Part shown: in pieces, positions 1-5,613 of the stretch | Layout of the letters: each line of letters begins with the position of its first letter | Numbering within the stretch: the stretch's first letter is position 1 | Source: JACQNR01 sp049515175 | GTDB lineage: Bacteria > Acidobacteriota > Terriglobia > UBA7540 | NCBI GenBank assembly: GCA_049515175.1 | Contig: JBEKUI010000239.1 | Span: forward strand, 1-7,134 | Length of the DNA: 7,134 nt | Direction of reading: 5' to 3' | Position numbers and translations under genes: made by a program | The notes under the pieces: generated by a model | The model's input: only the letters and a program-made list of their open reading frames with translations | Databases searched by the model: none | Told to the model about the DNA's origin: nothing

Positions 1-1
1 G

Positions 2-52
2 GAAGCAGAACGTTTGCTTGAGTCCTGGGCAACCGCATGGACTTCAAGATAA
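2..52 (+). CDS. Possible C-terminal end of an antitoxin (partial)
   Basis: An open frame enters from the left window edge and reads EAERLLESWATAWTSR before a TAA at 50-52. It overlaps the start of the toxin gene at 37 by 16 bases. A short coupled overlap with the antitoxin first is the usual layout of RelE/ParE-type toxin-antitoxin pairs, which is the main reason to list it. The visible tail is too short to assign to a family. Another frame stops at 19-21, 15 bases before the toxin ATG, and could equally be the end of the upstream gene. This is an inference from position only. Confidence 0.27.
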   Translation, partial: EAERLLESWATAWTSR

Positions 53-325
53 TTTGGTCAGACGCGGCGATTGCGGATCTCCAGGACATCTGCGCTTACG
101 TCGCCCAGCATGACCCGCAGGCAGCCGACCGGATCGGACGGGGCATACTCGACCACGTTCGCATTCTGGCGTCTTTTCCCTTCATCGGCCCCACCTATCC
201 GCGCGGCGCGAGAGGAACTTTGCGTGAGATCGTCTTCCGTTCTTACCGCATCTTCTACGACGTCAGCGAGGGGCCCGGAGATTCTCCACGTCTGGCACGG
301 CGCGTGGGACGAACCGGCGTTTTGA
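37..325 (+). pseudogene. RelE/ParE-family toxin, apparently frameshifted
   Basis: This looks like a toxin of a type II toxin-antitoxin pair, ParE-like (PF05016 type). The N-terminal part starts at ATG 37 and fits the family well: IIWSDAAIADLQDICAYVA, then ADRIGRGILDHV, then the FPFIGP turn and LREIVFRSYRIFYDVSE. In that frame the protein then runs into atypical sequence and ends at 351. The expected last strand, EILHVWHGAWDEPAF, is present in the next frame and ends at TGA 323-325. Removing one G from the GGGG run at 270-273 would join the parts as DVSEGPEILHVWHG, giving about 95 residues, a normal length for the family. The cause could be a real inactivating mutation or a one-base sequence error. 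ParE members usually target DNA gyrase and RelE members target translating mRNA; which applies here cannot be told. No good Shine-Dalgarno precedes the ATG, consistent with translational coupling to an upstream antitoxin. Confidence 0.78.
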
Positions 326-430
326 ATGGCAGGCTGGCGCATCAGTGTTGATCTCTCTGCCCCGTACAGCCCAACGTTGGATAAAACGCGGGGGATGAAC
401 GCGCCTCCCGGCGATAGGGCCAGCGGGGAG

Positions 431-510
431 CCACGGTCAGCGCCTTCCTGACCGTGGGTTCGTGGTCATGGGGAAAGGCCCACGGTCAATCAGAGTACGA
501 TTGACCGTGG
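431..510. repeat. Nested palindromes between convergent genes, built on CCACGGTCA
   Basis: Four alternating copies of CCACGGTCA and its complement occur at 431-439, 449-457, 480-488 and 502-510. They form two perfect stem-loops. The first has 10-bp arms at 431-440 and 448-457 with a 7-base loop. The second has 12-bp arms at 480-491 and 499-510 with a 7-base loop. The inner arms can also pair with each other (451-458 with 479-486). The cluster lies between the toxin gene (+) and the MFS gene (-), and the second stem-loop contains the MFS stop codon. A 10-bp palindrome, CCAACGTTGG, lies just upstream at 371-380. No clear T-tract follows on either strand, so a classic intrinsic terminator is not certain. 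A dispersed REP-like intergenic repeat with a terminating or mRNA-protecting effect is the likeliest reading. Confidence 0.75.
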
Positions 511-1898
511 CTACCGCCTTTCTCGCCATTGAGGCGAAAGCTTTGCCCGGTCATCTCTTCGGGAGGCTCACCGCTCGCCATGGCCTGCGCCAGAATGAGT
601 TCACGCGCTTTAGGACGAAGCGAACGCCAGGCCCAGCCGAAGATCGCTCCGCCCACCAAGCAAACCACCCCACCCATGGCCACAGTCCGGGGAGCACCCA
701 GGTGCTGCGCGACTGTCCCCGCGAAGAGCGCCCCGAAGGGTGCCATCCCCATGAACATCATCGAATAGACTGCCATCGCGCGTCCCCGCAGCTCGTCGGG
801 AACCATGGTCTGAATGAGCGTGTTCGATGAGGCCATCTCGATCATCATGCAAAAGCCCGCAGGAAACAGAAACACCAGCGAGAGCAAGAACGACCGGGAC
901 AATGAGAAGAGAATCAGAGTCATTCCGAAGCCCGACGCGGCAAAGGTGATCCATCTGCCCAGGCCGCGAACGCCGCGCTTTGAGGCCAGTACCAGGGTGC
1001 CGCTGAGGGCGCCCAGACCCGAAGCCGCCATCAGCATGCCGAGGCCTCGGGCGCCACTGTGAAGAATACGATCCGCAAAAATAGGCATCAGCACCATGTA
1101 AGGCATGCCCGTCAGGCTGACGACGCCGAGCAGCAGCAGGAGGGCGCGGATCGGGCCGGTGTGCGCCACCCAGCGGAAGCCTTCCACAACGCTCTTCACT
1201 CCCGAATGGCCGGACTTTCGCGGCCGCGGAGTAATCTTCATCATGAGCAGGCCGATGATCACCGCAATGTAGCTTACGCCATTGGCAAAGAAGCACCACC
1301 CCTCGCCGACGGCTGCCACGGTGAGCCCCGCAACGGCCGGGCCGATCATGCGGGCACTATTCACCATGGAAGAGTTGAGCGCGATGGCGTTGATGAGGTC
1401 CTTCGGATGGATCATGTCCACCACGAAGGCCTGGCGCGCGGGGATGTCAAAGGCGTTCACCACACCCAGCAGCGTGGCCAGCACCAGGATTTCCCACACC
1501 TTGATGTGACCGAGCAGTGTAAGCGCCGCGAGAATCACTGCCAGGGTCATGGCGGAGCTTTGAGTTGCGATCACGATGCGGTGGCGGCTGCGCCGGTCAG
1601 CAAGCATTCCACCCAGGGGAGCCATCAGGAACACGGGGATATGACCGCAGAACCCCACCAGGCCCAGAAGGAACGACGAACCCGTCAGACGGTAAACGAG
1701 CCAGGCCTGGGCGACGGATTGCATCCAGGTCCCCACCAGCGAAATAATCTGCCCCATGAAGAAGAGCCGGTAGTTCCGGTACTGGAGGGCGCGGAACATG
1801 ACCGGCAGGCGGGGTTTTCCGCCGTTCGGAGCACTACTGAAGTTTTGTGCCGGAGGAGCGGCCTGGACGGGATCCTGCTGGGGAGTTTCCGATCGCAT
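486..1898 (-). CDS. MFS exporter, MFS_3/EntS-like family
   Basis: A 470-residue inner-membrane transporter of the major facilitator superfamily, most like the MFS_3 (transmembrane secretion effector / enterobactin exporter EntS-like) group. Such proteins export small molecules using the proton gradient; the substrate here is unknown. The core begins near residue 34 with MFRALQYRNYRLFFMGQ, the usual start of this family. Motif A, GGMLADRRSRHR, is at about 96-107. FDIPARQAFVVDM (150-162), SARMIGPAVAG (181-191) and VPDELRGRAMAVYSMMF (366-382) are also typical. Hydrophobic segments fit about 12 helices. The first 33 residues are a proline- and glutamine-rich extension. No clear Shine-Dalgarno precedes the ATG at 1898 or the internal ATG at 1799, so the start is uncertain. 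The last residues are encoded by a palindromic repeat. The gene lies 63 bases downstream of a small unknown gene on the same strand. Confidence 0.93.
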   Translation of the reverse strand: MRSETPQQDPVQAAPPAQNFSSAPNGGKPRLPVMFRALQYRNYRLFFMGQIISLVGTWMQSVAQAWLVYRLTGSSFLLGLVGFCGHIPVFLMAPLGGMLADRRSRHRIVIATQSSAMTLAVILAALTLLGHIKVWEILVLATLLGVVNAFDIPARQAFVVDMIHPKDLINAIALNSSMVNSARMIGPAVAGLTVAAVGEGWCFFANGVSYIAVIIGLLMMKITPRPRKSGHSGVKSVVEGFRWVAHTGPIRALLLLLGVVSLTGMPYMVLMPIFADRILHSGARGLGMLMAASGLGALSGTLVLASKRGVRGLGRWITFAASGFGMTLILFSLSRSFLLSLVFLFPAGFCMMIEMASSNTLIQTMVPDELRGRAMAVYSMMFMGMAPFGALFAGTVAQHLGAPRTVAMGGVVCLVGGAIFGWAWRSLRPKARELILAQAMASGEPPEEMTGQSFRLNGEKGGSHGQSYSD

Positions 1899-1935
1899 TA
1901 CGAATCAACGTGTTCACTGCGTTAGCGGCATGAAG

Positions 1936-1959
1936 CGCCTTGGCACGGCATCCAAGGCG
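1936..1959 (-). terminator. Stem-loop after the small unknown gene
   Basis: A perfect 8-bp GC-rich stem (arms 1936-1943 and 1952-1959, CGCCTTGG and its complement) with an 8-base loop lies two bases past the stop codon of the minus-strand gene at 1962-2255 and before the MFS start. There is no T-run after it on the minus strand. It may be a weak or Rho-assisted terminator, or an intercistronic processing or stabilising hairpin that separates the expression of the two genes. Confidence 0.45.
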
Positions 1960-1961
1960 GA

Positions 1962-2255
1962 TCAACTCTTGATCGTCTTCTTCAGGACGTAATCGAAGAA
2001 CCTTTCGGTGGTGTCGCCGTCGGAAGTCCATTCCGCGCGGAGCGTCGTCCTCTTCTCCACCTTTCTCAGAGCCGAAAGGAGTCTGCGATTCAGCTCCCGC
2101 GCACTGGCTCCTTCCATCTCGGCTTCGACAAGGAATTCGTCGCCGGCTTTACTGACAGAGCCCTTCGCAGCCAGTTGATCAAGAGCCTGCCGGATGGTCC
2201 GAGCGCTTGAGCGGTTGACCCGTGCCTTGAGCTTGAAATTCATCGGGGTTGCCAC
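1962..2255 (-). CDS. Small conserved-looking protein of unknown function
   Basis: A predicted 97-residue soluble, highly charged protein with no signal peptide or membrane segment. I do not recognise a named family. The pattern suggests a strand (FKLKARV), a helix (SSARTIRQALDQLAA), a strand (EFLVEAEMEG), a long helix (ASARELNRRLLSALRKVEKR) and a last strand (TLRAEWTSDG), like a small alpha/beta fold. This fold guess is inference only. I chose GTG at 2253-2255 because GGAG (2261-2264 on the minus strand) lies five bases upstream. The ATG at 2243 would give 93 residues but has no ribosome binding site. The open frame runs upstream to an ATG at 2387, but those extra residues do not look like protein. 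The MFS gene follows on the same strand after a hairpin. Confidence 0.68.
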   Translation of the reverse strand: MATPMNFKLKARVNRSSARTIRQALDQLAAKGSVSKAGDEFLVEAEMEGASARELNRRLLSALRKVEKRTTLRAEWTSDGDTTERFFDYVLKKTIKS

Positions 2256-2538
2256 TTCATCTCCGCCATATCTGGGATTGTGCTCGCCCGACGGATGGCG
2301 ATGACACCCGAAACGATAATAGCCGGAGTTTCCTTTTTGACTTCGAAACGAAAAGCATTGTACACCCGCCTCGCCTGCTTCCGACATCGTTCACTGGAAA
2401 TCGACCTTCAACGAACTGTTGAACGATAACTGAAATGGCGGGTTTTGTTTTTCACGCCTTGGGTGTGGGCCTTCGTAGCGTCTTCGTCGCATTCAAACCC
2501 CTATGAATATTGAAGACGAGCCGAAAATTCGGAGGTAA
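2256..2538. other. Intergenic stretch with no gene seen
   Basis: No frame here gives a plausible protein. There are two small dyads: TTCAAC/GTTGAA arms at 2407-2412 and 2418-2423, and the 12-base palindrome CCGAAAATTCGG at 2521-2532. A ribosome-binding-like GGAGG at 2531-2535 stands 11 bases before an ATG at 2547, whose frame does not encode recognisable protein but could be the original start of the protease remnant that follows. Confidence 0.5.
2357..2384 (-). promoter_or_regulatory. Weak candidate promoter for the small gene
   Basis: On the minus strand a TACAAT box (complement of 2357-2362) matches five of six -10 positions. The hexamer 16 bases upstream, TCGGAA (complement of 2379-2384), matches a -35 box poorly. 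Transcription would start near 2350, leaving an untranslated leader of about 95 bases before the GTG at 2255. This placement argues against translation from the upstream ATG at 2387. Low confidence. Confidence 0.22.
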
Positions 2539-2724
2539 AGCTCAAAATGGGAAAGTGGTGTGGATGTCGTGCTCATCCTGGGACCTGCCATGGCCCACGA
2601 GATTGGGCATCTGCTCATGCCATCGAGACAGCACGCGCGGGCGGGCCTCCTGACCGGAGAATGGCGGAAAGAGCAGGTGAGGTTGGCCGTGGGGGGACAA
2701 AAAGTGCTCAGCGCAGGAGTGTGA
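2539..2724 (+). pseudogene. Remnant of an HExxH zinc metalloprotease-like gene
   Basis: Between a TAA at 2536-2538 and a TGA at 2722-2724, one frame reads VDVVLILGPAMAHEIGH from 2560, then LLMPSRQHARAGLLTGEW and RKEQVRLAVGG. HEIGH (codons 2596-2610) is a zinc-protease HExxH motif. A further histidine follows after seven residues (codon 2632) in HEIGHLLMPSRQH, with a G-L-L and then a tryptophan. This matches a metzincin-like family I recall from Acidobacteriota, with pattern HEIGHLL..xxH..G(I/L)M...W. Only about 60 codons remain, and the N-terminal half and a proper start are missing. The nearest ribosome-binding-like GGAGG and ATG (2547) are in a different frame. Past 2712 a shifted frame reads QECDIVRADVA, which resembles a family tail and suggests a second frameshift. 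I infer a decayed gene fragment. Confidence 0.6.
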
Positions 2725-3084
2725 CATTGTCCGCGCGGACGTCGCGTTCGGGCACGCGAGGCGCAATCACAGTTTGACAGCCGGCCCTCACTCACGCGGA
2801 CGATGCGGCGCGGGCGCGAGAGTCGGACACAATGCCCATTCCGACACCTTCGGCCGGCACCGGAGTAGTGCTGCCCGGGGAGTTGGTCCTACCGACCGGC
2901 CGGTAGGCGACCCTTGGCTTACCCTCCCCCCCCCCGGCAAATTACATACTTCTACTAGAACGAGCTATCACGAGATTGCGGAAAGCTGAGCTGTCCTCTT
3001 CGCCACTCGCACCTCGGCGAGTCGCGAGTGAGGGCCGCAGACTTATACGTGCGGCGGATGATCTCGATGCAGCGGCGTATCGCC
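2725..3084. other. Gene-free stretch with small dyads and a C10 run
   Basis: No convincing gene. Open frames exist on both strands but look like chance products of GC-rich DNA. Visible structures are a stem-loop with 7-bp arms at 2888-2894 and 2901-2907 (CCTACCG/CGGTAGG), an uninterrupted run of ten C at 2926-2935, and a dyad CACTCGC/GCGAGTG with arms at 3004-3010 and 3024-3030. The last could also pair 3005-3010 with 3017-3022. It lies downstream of the cyclase stop and might end that transcript, but no T-tract follows it. Confidence 0.5.
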
Positions 3085-4053
3085 CTACTTGACGGCGATC
3101 GGATTGCCCGGCGAGCCTGTCGCTCCCTTCAGCTTCAGCGGCAGAAAGACAAATGCGAACTCGTAGGCCTTGTCGCGCGCCAGCTCGGACGTATCCAGGT
3201 TCTCCAGGAAATGAATTCCATTCCGTGTGATCATGAGTTGATGGACGATGGCCTCGGCCTGCGGGTGCTGCGGGTTCGGCGCCACCTCCACGCCGCCCGT
3301 GTCGGCGCCGACGAGTACGACCTTCTGAGCGGCCAGCCACTCGCCCGCGGCTAATCCAATGCCCGGCGCGCCACTGCCGTAGGTGGCGTTGTCCTTCATC
3401 CAGAGGCTCCCCCAGCCGGTGTTGAGGATGACCGCGTCGCCCTCGTGGATGGAGACCCCTTCTTTGGCCAGCGCGCCCTTCAGATCGTCGACGGAAATTT
3501 CGAAGCCTTTCTCCAGCCGCGTCACACCGTTGAAACCTGCCACGTCAATGAGCACGCCGCGAGTGAAGAAAGCCCCGGCGTTCTCCACGCCCAGCTTGGT
3601 CAGGCCCTCGGCGCGCACGAAATCCTTCGCCTCGTTGCAGTTGAAGAATCGGCCGTTGATGCCGATATGGCCCAGGCCGTCAAACTGCGTTCCCACTTGG
3701 CCGATTTGCGCGGCGACGAATTCCTCGTTCCAGGTCAGCTGATTGGGGCCAAGCGGGCCGCGCATTTCGGGGATCGTCAGATTGTAACTGCGCGAGCCGT
3801 AGAGCGGCATTCCAGCTTCGTAGGGTCGCCCCAGTTGATAGACTTTGCCCTGCTTGATCAGCGACGCAGCCTCAATCGTCTTCGCGGGAGTTAGACGATT
3901 TGTCGCCCCCCGCTGATCGTCGGGTCCCCACGGGGACCGGCAATTATCCGGAGCGGAAGGAGTCTGTGCTTGGCAGAACCCGACTATCAGACCGAACAGA
4001 AGTACCGCGAGGCAAGAACGCAAGAGCGAATTCAATACACGACTTTGTGTCAT
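3085..4053 (-). CDS. Secreted cyclase-family (kynurenine formamidase-like) metal hydrolase
   Basis: A 322-residue protein of the putative cyclase family (PF04199), which includes KynB-type formamidases and isatin hydrolase, enzymes that hydrolyse amide or lactam bonds with a bound metal ion. The N-terminus is a clear signal peptide (SCLAVLLFGLIVGFCQAQ, cleavage near residue 29), so it should act in the periplasm or outside. WGPDDQRGATN (42-52) is typical of the longer subfamily. The metal motif reads QVGTQFDGLGH (119-129): D125 and H129 are kept, but the two histidines of the classic HxGTHxDxxxH are glutamines. H271 in VHQLMITRNG and E284 in FLENL match the C-terminal catalytic region. From memory, the glutamine form occurs in a branch of this family, so it need not mean inactivity. 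The substrate is unknown. GAGGG lies seven bases before the ATG. The gene is divergent from the efflux operon. Confidence 0.92.
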   Translation of the reverse strand: MTQSRVLNSLLRSCLAVLLFGLIVGFCQAQTPSAPDNCRSPWGPDDQRGATNRLTPAKTIEAASLIKQGKVYQLGRPYEAGMPLYGSRSYNLTIPEMRGPLGPNQLTWNEEFVAAQIGQVGTQFDGLGHIGINGRFFNCNEAKDFVRAEGLTKLGVENAGAFFTRGVLIDVAGFNGVTRLEKGFEISVDDLKGALAKEGVSIHEGDAVILNTGWGSLWMKDNATYGSGAPGIGLAAGEWLAAQKVVLVGADTGGVEVAPNPQHPQAEAIVHQLMITRNGIHFLENLDTSELARDKAYEFAFVFLPLKLKGATGSPGNPIAVK

Positions 4054-4088
4054 AGCCTTACCCTCATCTTTTCTGCAGAATGCAGCGG

Positions 4089-4117
4089 ATTCTAGCCCTG
4101 CAATAACAACAAATCAA
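4089..4117 (-). promoter_or_regulatory. Sigma-70-type promoter for the cyclase gene
   Basis: On the minus strand, TTGATT (complement of 4112-4117) and TAGAAT (complement of 4089-4094) are separated by exactly 17 bases. The -10 box matches five of six and the -35 box four of six consensus positions. Transcription would start near 4082, about 28 bases before the cyclase ATG, and the GAGGG ribosome binding site falls inside this leader. Confidence 0.6.
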
Positions 4118-4118
4118 G

Positions 4119-4281
4119 TTTCGGACATTTGGCGGGAGAAATCTAACGCCCTATGCCGATTCATATCCACCTTGCCTTACCTTCCAATCTTTCGAGCGTC
4201 CAACAACTCAGATATCGCGACTTCGTTCGCCGCTAAGGCCAGAGGCAGGAGGGGAAGTTCCGAGTTTCGGGAACATTTGGC
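4119..4281. promoter_or_regulatory. Direct repeat and dyad in the divergent control region
   Basis: TTTCGGACATTTGGC at 4119-4133 recurs as TTTCGGGAACATTTGGC at 4265-4281, the same motif with two extra bases. The first copy lies directly upstream of the cyclase -35 box and the second lies 53 bases before the adaptor start. The second copy overlaps a dyad, GTTCC (4257-4261) and GGAAC (4270-4274), whose stem can extend by two pairs around a bulged G. The position suggests a regulator binding site shared by the two divergent units, but two partial copies could be chance. I found no convincing -35/-10 pair for the adaptor gene. Confidence 0.35.
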
Positions 4282-4334
4282 CTCTCGCAAGCGTATCTGA
4301 ATCAAGAGAAGTGCTGCAAGCGGGAGAACTGTTG

Positions 4335-5546
4335 ATGACGAACAATCACAAGAATGGGAAGAAACGTCGAAAGTGGATCATTCTGGGAATTGTGGGAGTG
4401 GTTTTGATTGCCGGCATCGTCGGGACCGCGATGGCTCTGCGTTCCAATACCCAGATCGATCCCTCCAAGCTGGCTAAGGTTGAGAAAGGCGACTTGGCGC
4501 GTTCGGTCGTGGCGACGGGAAAGATCGAGCCGCTCTCCAAGGTGGAGATCAAGTCCAAGGCCAGCGGCATCGTCGAGCAGATCTTTGCCGATTACGGGGA
4601 CCGGGTGAAGACGGGCCAAGTCCTGATCGAACTGGACAAGGAAGAACTGCAGGCGCGCATGCGCGAAGCGCGCGCCACGCTACTGGCGGCGCAGGCGGCC
4701 CAGGAAGCGTCTCAGGCTACTTACGAGCGCAACAAAGTGGAAGCCGAAGGCCCTGACATTCCCTACCTGAAGGCGGACATGGAACGCGCGCGGCAACTTT
4801 ACGGAGAAGGTCTGGTCGCGCGGCCCATCATCGACAATTCGGAAAAGGTGTATCAGCTTGGGCTGAACAAGCAGATGGCGGCGCAGCGCACGGTCTCGGT
4901 CTCGCGCGCGGAAATCTCCCGCTCCAAGGCGCAAGTAGCTCAGGCACAAGCGGCGCTCGAGCGCGCCGAGGAGGACCTGCGCAATTCCACGATCATCAGT
5001 CCAATGGATGGATTGGTGCTTTCCCGCAACGTGGAAATTGGAGACGCAGTCAGTTCCATCCTCGTGCTGGGCTCGCAGGCCACCCTCGTCATGACCTTGG
5101 GTGATGTAAGCGAAGTCTACGTGAAAGGCAAGGTCGATGAAGCCGACATCAGCAAGGTTTACTTCGGCCAGCCGGCGCGCATCGTCGTTGAATCCTTGAA
5201 GGACAAGAAATTCGAGGGCAAGGTCACCAAGATCTCTCCCCTCGGTGTGGAGAAGGACAACGTTACGACCTTTGAAGTCAAAGTCTCCATTCGCAATCCC
5301 AGCGGTGAACTTAAGGCCAACATGAGCGCCAACGCGGAGATCATCCTGGAAGAAAAACACAACGTCCTGATGATCCCCGAAGCGGCGGTCATCTACGACA
5401 AGGACCGCAAGGCCTCGCTGGAAACTCCTGATCCCAAGGGCGAGAAGGGCCGCCGGAAAGTCGCCGTAAAGCTGGGAATCTCCAACGGCGTGAAGACCGA
5501 ATTGCTTGGGGGATTGAAGGAAGGGGAGCAGGTCATACTGCAGTGA
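4335..5546 (+). CDS. Periplasmic adaptor subunit of an ABC exporter (MacA/HlyD-like)
   Basis: A 403-residue membrane-fusion (adaptor) protein that would link an inner-membrane permease to an outer-membrane channel. A lysine/arginine-rich start is followed by one membrane anchor (WIILGIVGVVLIAGIVGTAM, about 14-33). Next is the first barrel and lipoyl half (LARSVVATGKIEPLSKVEIKS, then GIVEQIFADYGDRVKTGQVL, to about 102). An alanine/glutamine-rich coiled-coil hairpin spans about 103-215, and the second lipoyl half is STIISPMDGLVLSRNVEIGD (218-237). The beta-barrel (VYVKGKVDEADISKVYFGQP and on) and a membrane-proximal domain (MIPEAAVIYD, LGGLKEGEQVI) complete the usual order. ATG 4335 is preferred because GGAG lies eight bases upstream; a GTG at 4311 in the same frame would add eight residues. 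The permease gene follows after 67 bases. Confidence 0.93.
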   Translation: MTNNHKNGKKRRKWIILGIVGVVLIAGIVGTAMALRSNTQIDPSKLAKVEKGDLARSVVATGKIEPLSKVEIKSKASGIVEQIFADYGDRVKTGQVLIELDKEELQARMREARATLLAAQAAQEASQATYERNKVEAEGPDIPYLKADMERARQLYGEGLVARPIIDNSEKVYQLGLNKQMAAQRTVSVSRAEISRSKAQVAQAQAALERAEEDLRNSTIISPMDGLVLSRNVEIGDAVSSILVLGSQATLVMTLGDVSEVYVKGKVDEADISKVYFGQPARIVVESLKDKKFEGKVTKISPLGVEKDNVTTFEVKVSIRNPSGELKANMSANAEIILEEKHNVLMIPEAAVIYDKDRKASLETPDPKGEKGRRKVAVKLGISNGVKTELLGGLKEGEQVILQ

Positions 5547-5571
5547 CGAGTGAAGAGTGACGGGTGACAGG
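5544..5571 (+). repeat. Heptamer tandem repeat, four copies, TGACGRG-like
   Basis: Four successive 7-base units start at 5544, 5551, 5558 and 5565. Each begins with TGA and ends in AG or GG (consensus about TGACGRG). The first unit contains the adaptor's stop codon. This is a short tandem repeat of the kind called STRR in some bacteria, and it fills the beginning of the adaptor-permease gap. Confidence 0.65.
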
Positions 5572-5595
5572 CCGTGGCAGCTTGTCAATCGTCAC
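5557..5595 (+). other. Intercistronic stem-loop before the permease gene
   Basis: GTGACG (5557-5562) pairs with CGTCAC (5590-5595) and GACA (5566-5569) with TGTC (5583-5586), with a three-base internal loop and a 13-base apical loop. The structure ends 18 bases before the permease ATG, which itself lacks a good ribosome binding site. It could tune the amount of permease relative to adaptor. No T-run follows, so it is unlikely to be a full terminator. Confidence 0.35.
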
Positions 5596-5613
5596 GGGCG
5601 AACGGATTCGGCC

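Noticed and set aside
431..510. A CRISPR array or riboswitch reading of the repeated palindromes
   Set aside because: The copies alternate in orientation with short unequal gaps and no unique spacers of constant length, which fits palindromic repeats and not CRISPR. No riboswitch core is recognisable.
1059..1925. A long + strand open frame of 288 codons opposite the MFS gene
   Set aside because: It is antisense to a clear MFS transporter, is rich in His/Gln/Arg, and has no family motif; the MFS motifs decide the coding strand.
2256..2387. N-terminal extension of the small gene up to an ATG at 2387
   Set aside because: The extra residues do not continue the protein's pattern, a good ribosome binding site precedes GTG 2255, and the TACAAT box lies inside the extension.
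2547..2777. Open frame with a GGAGG 11 bases before its ATG
   Set aside because: The ribosome-binding-like site is real, but the protein is low-complexity Arg/Gly/Ala-rich. The neighbouring frame carries HEIGH and a family-like pattern, so this one is probably a displaced start.
2774..2989. Short + strand open frame in the gene-free stretch
   Set aside because: No ribosome binding site or family pattern, and it runs through the C10 tract; it looks like chance GC-rich coding potential.
2942..3340. Minus-strand open frame overlapping the cyclase 3' end in another frame
   Set aside because: It is Arg/Gly-rich and overlaps the well-supported cyclase gene on the same strand.
4680..5588. A minus-strand open frame of 302 codons opposite the adaptor gene
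   Set aside because: It is the shadow of a well-supported adaptor protein and shows no recognisable domain.
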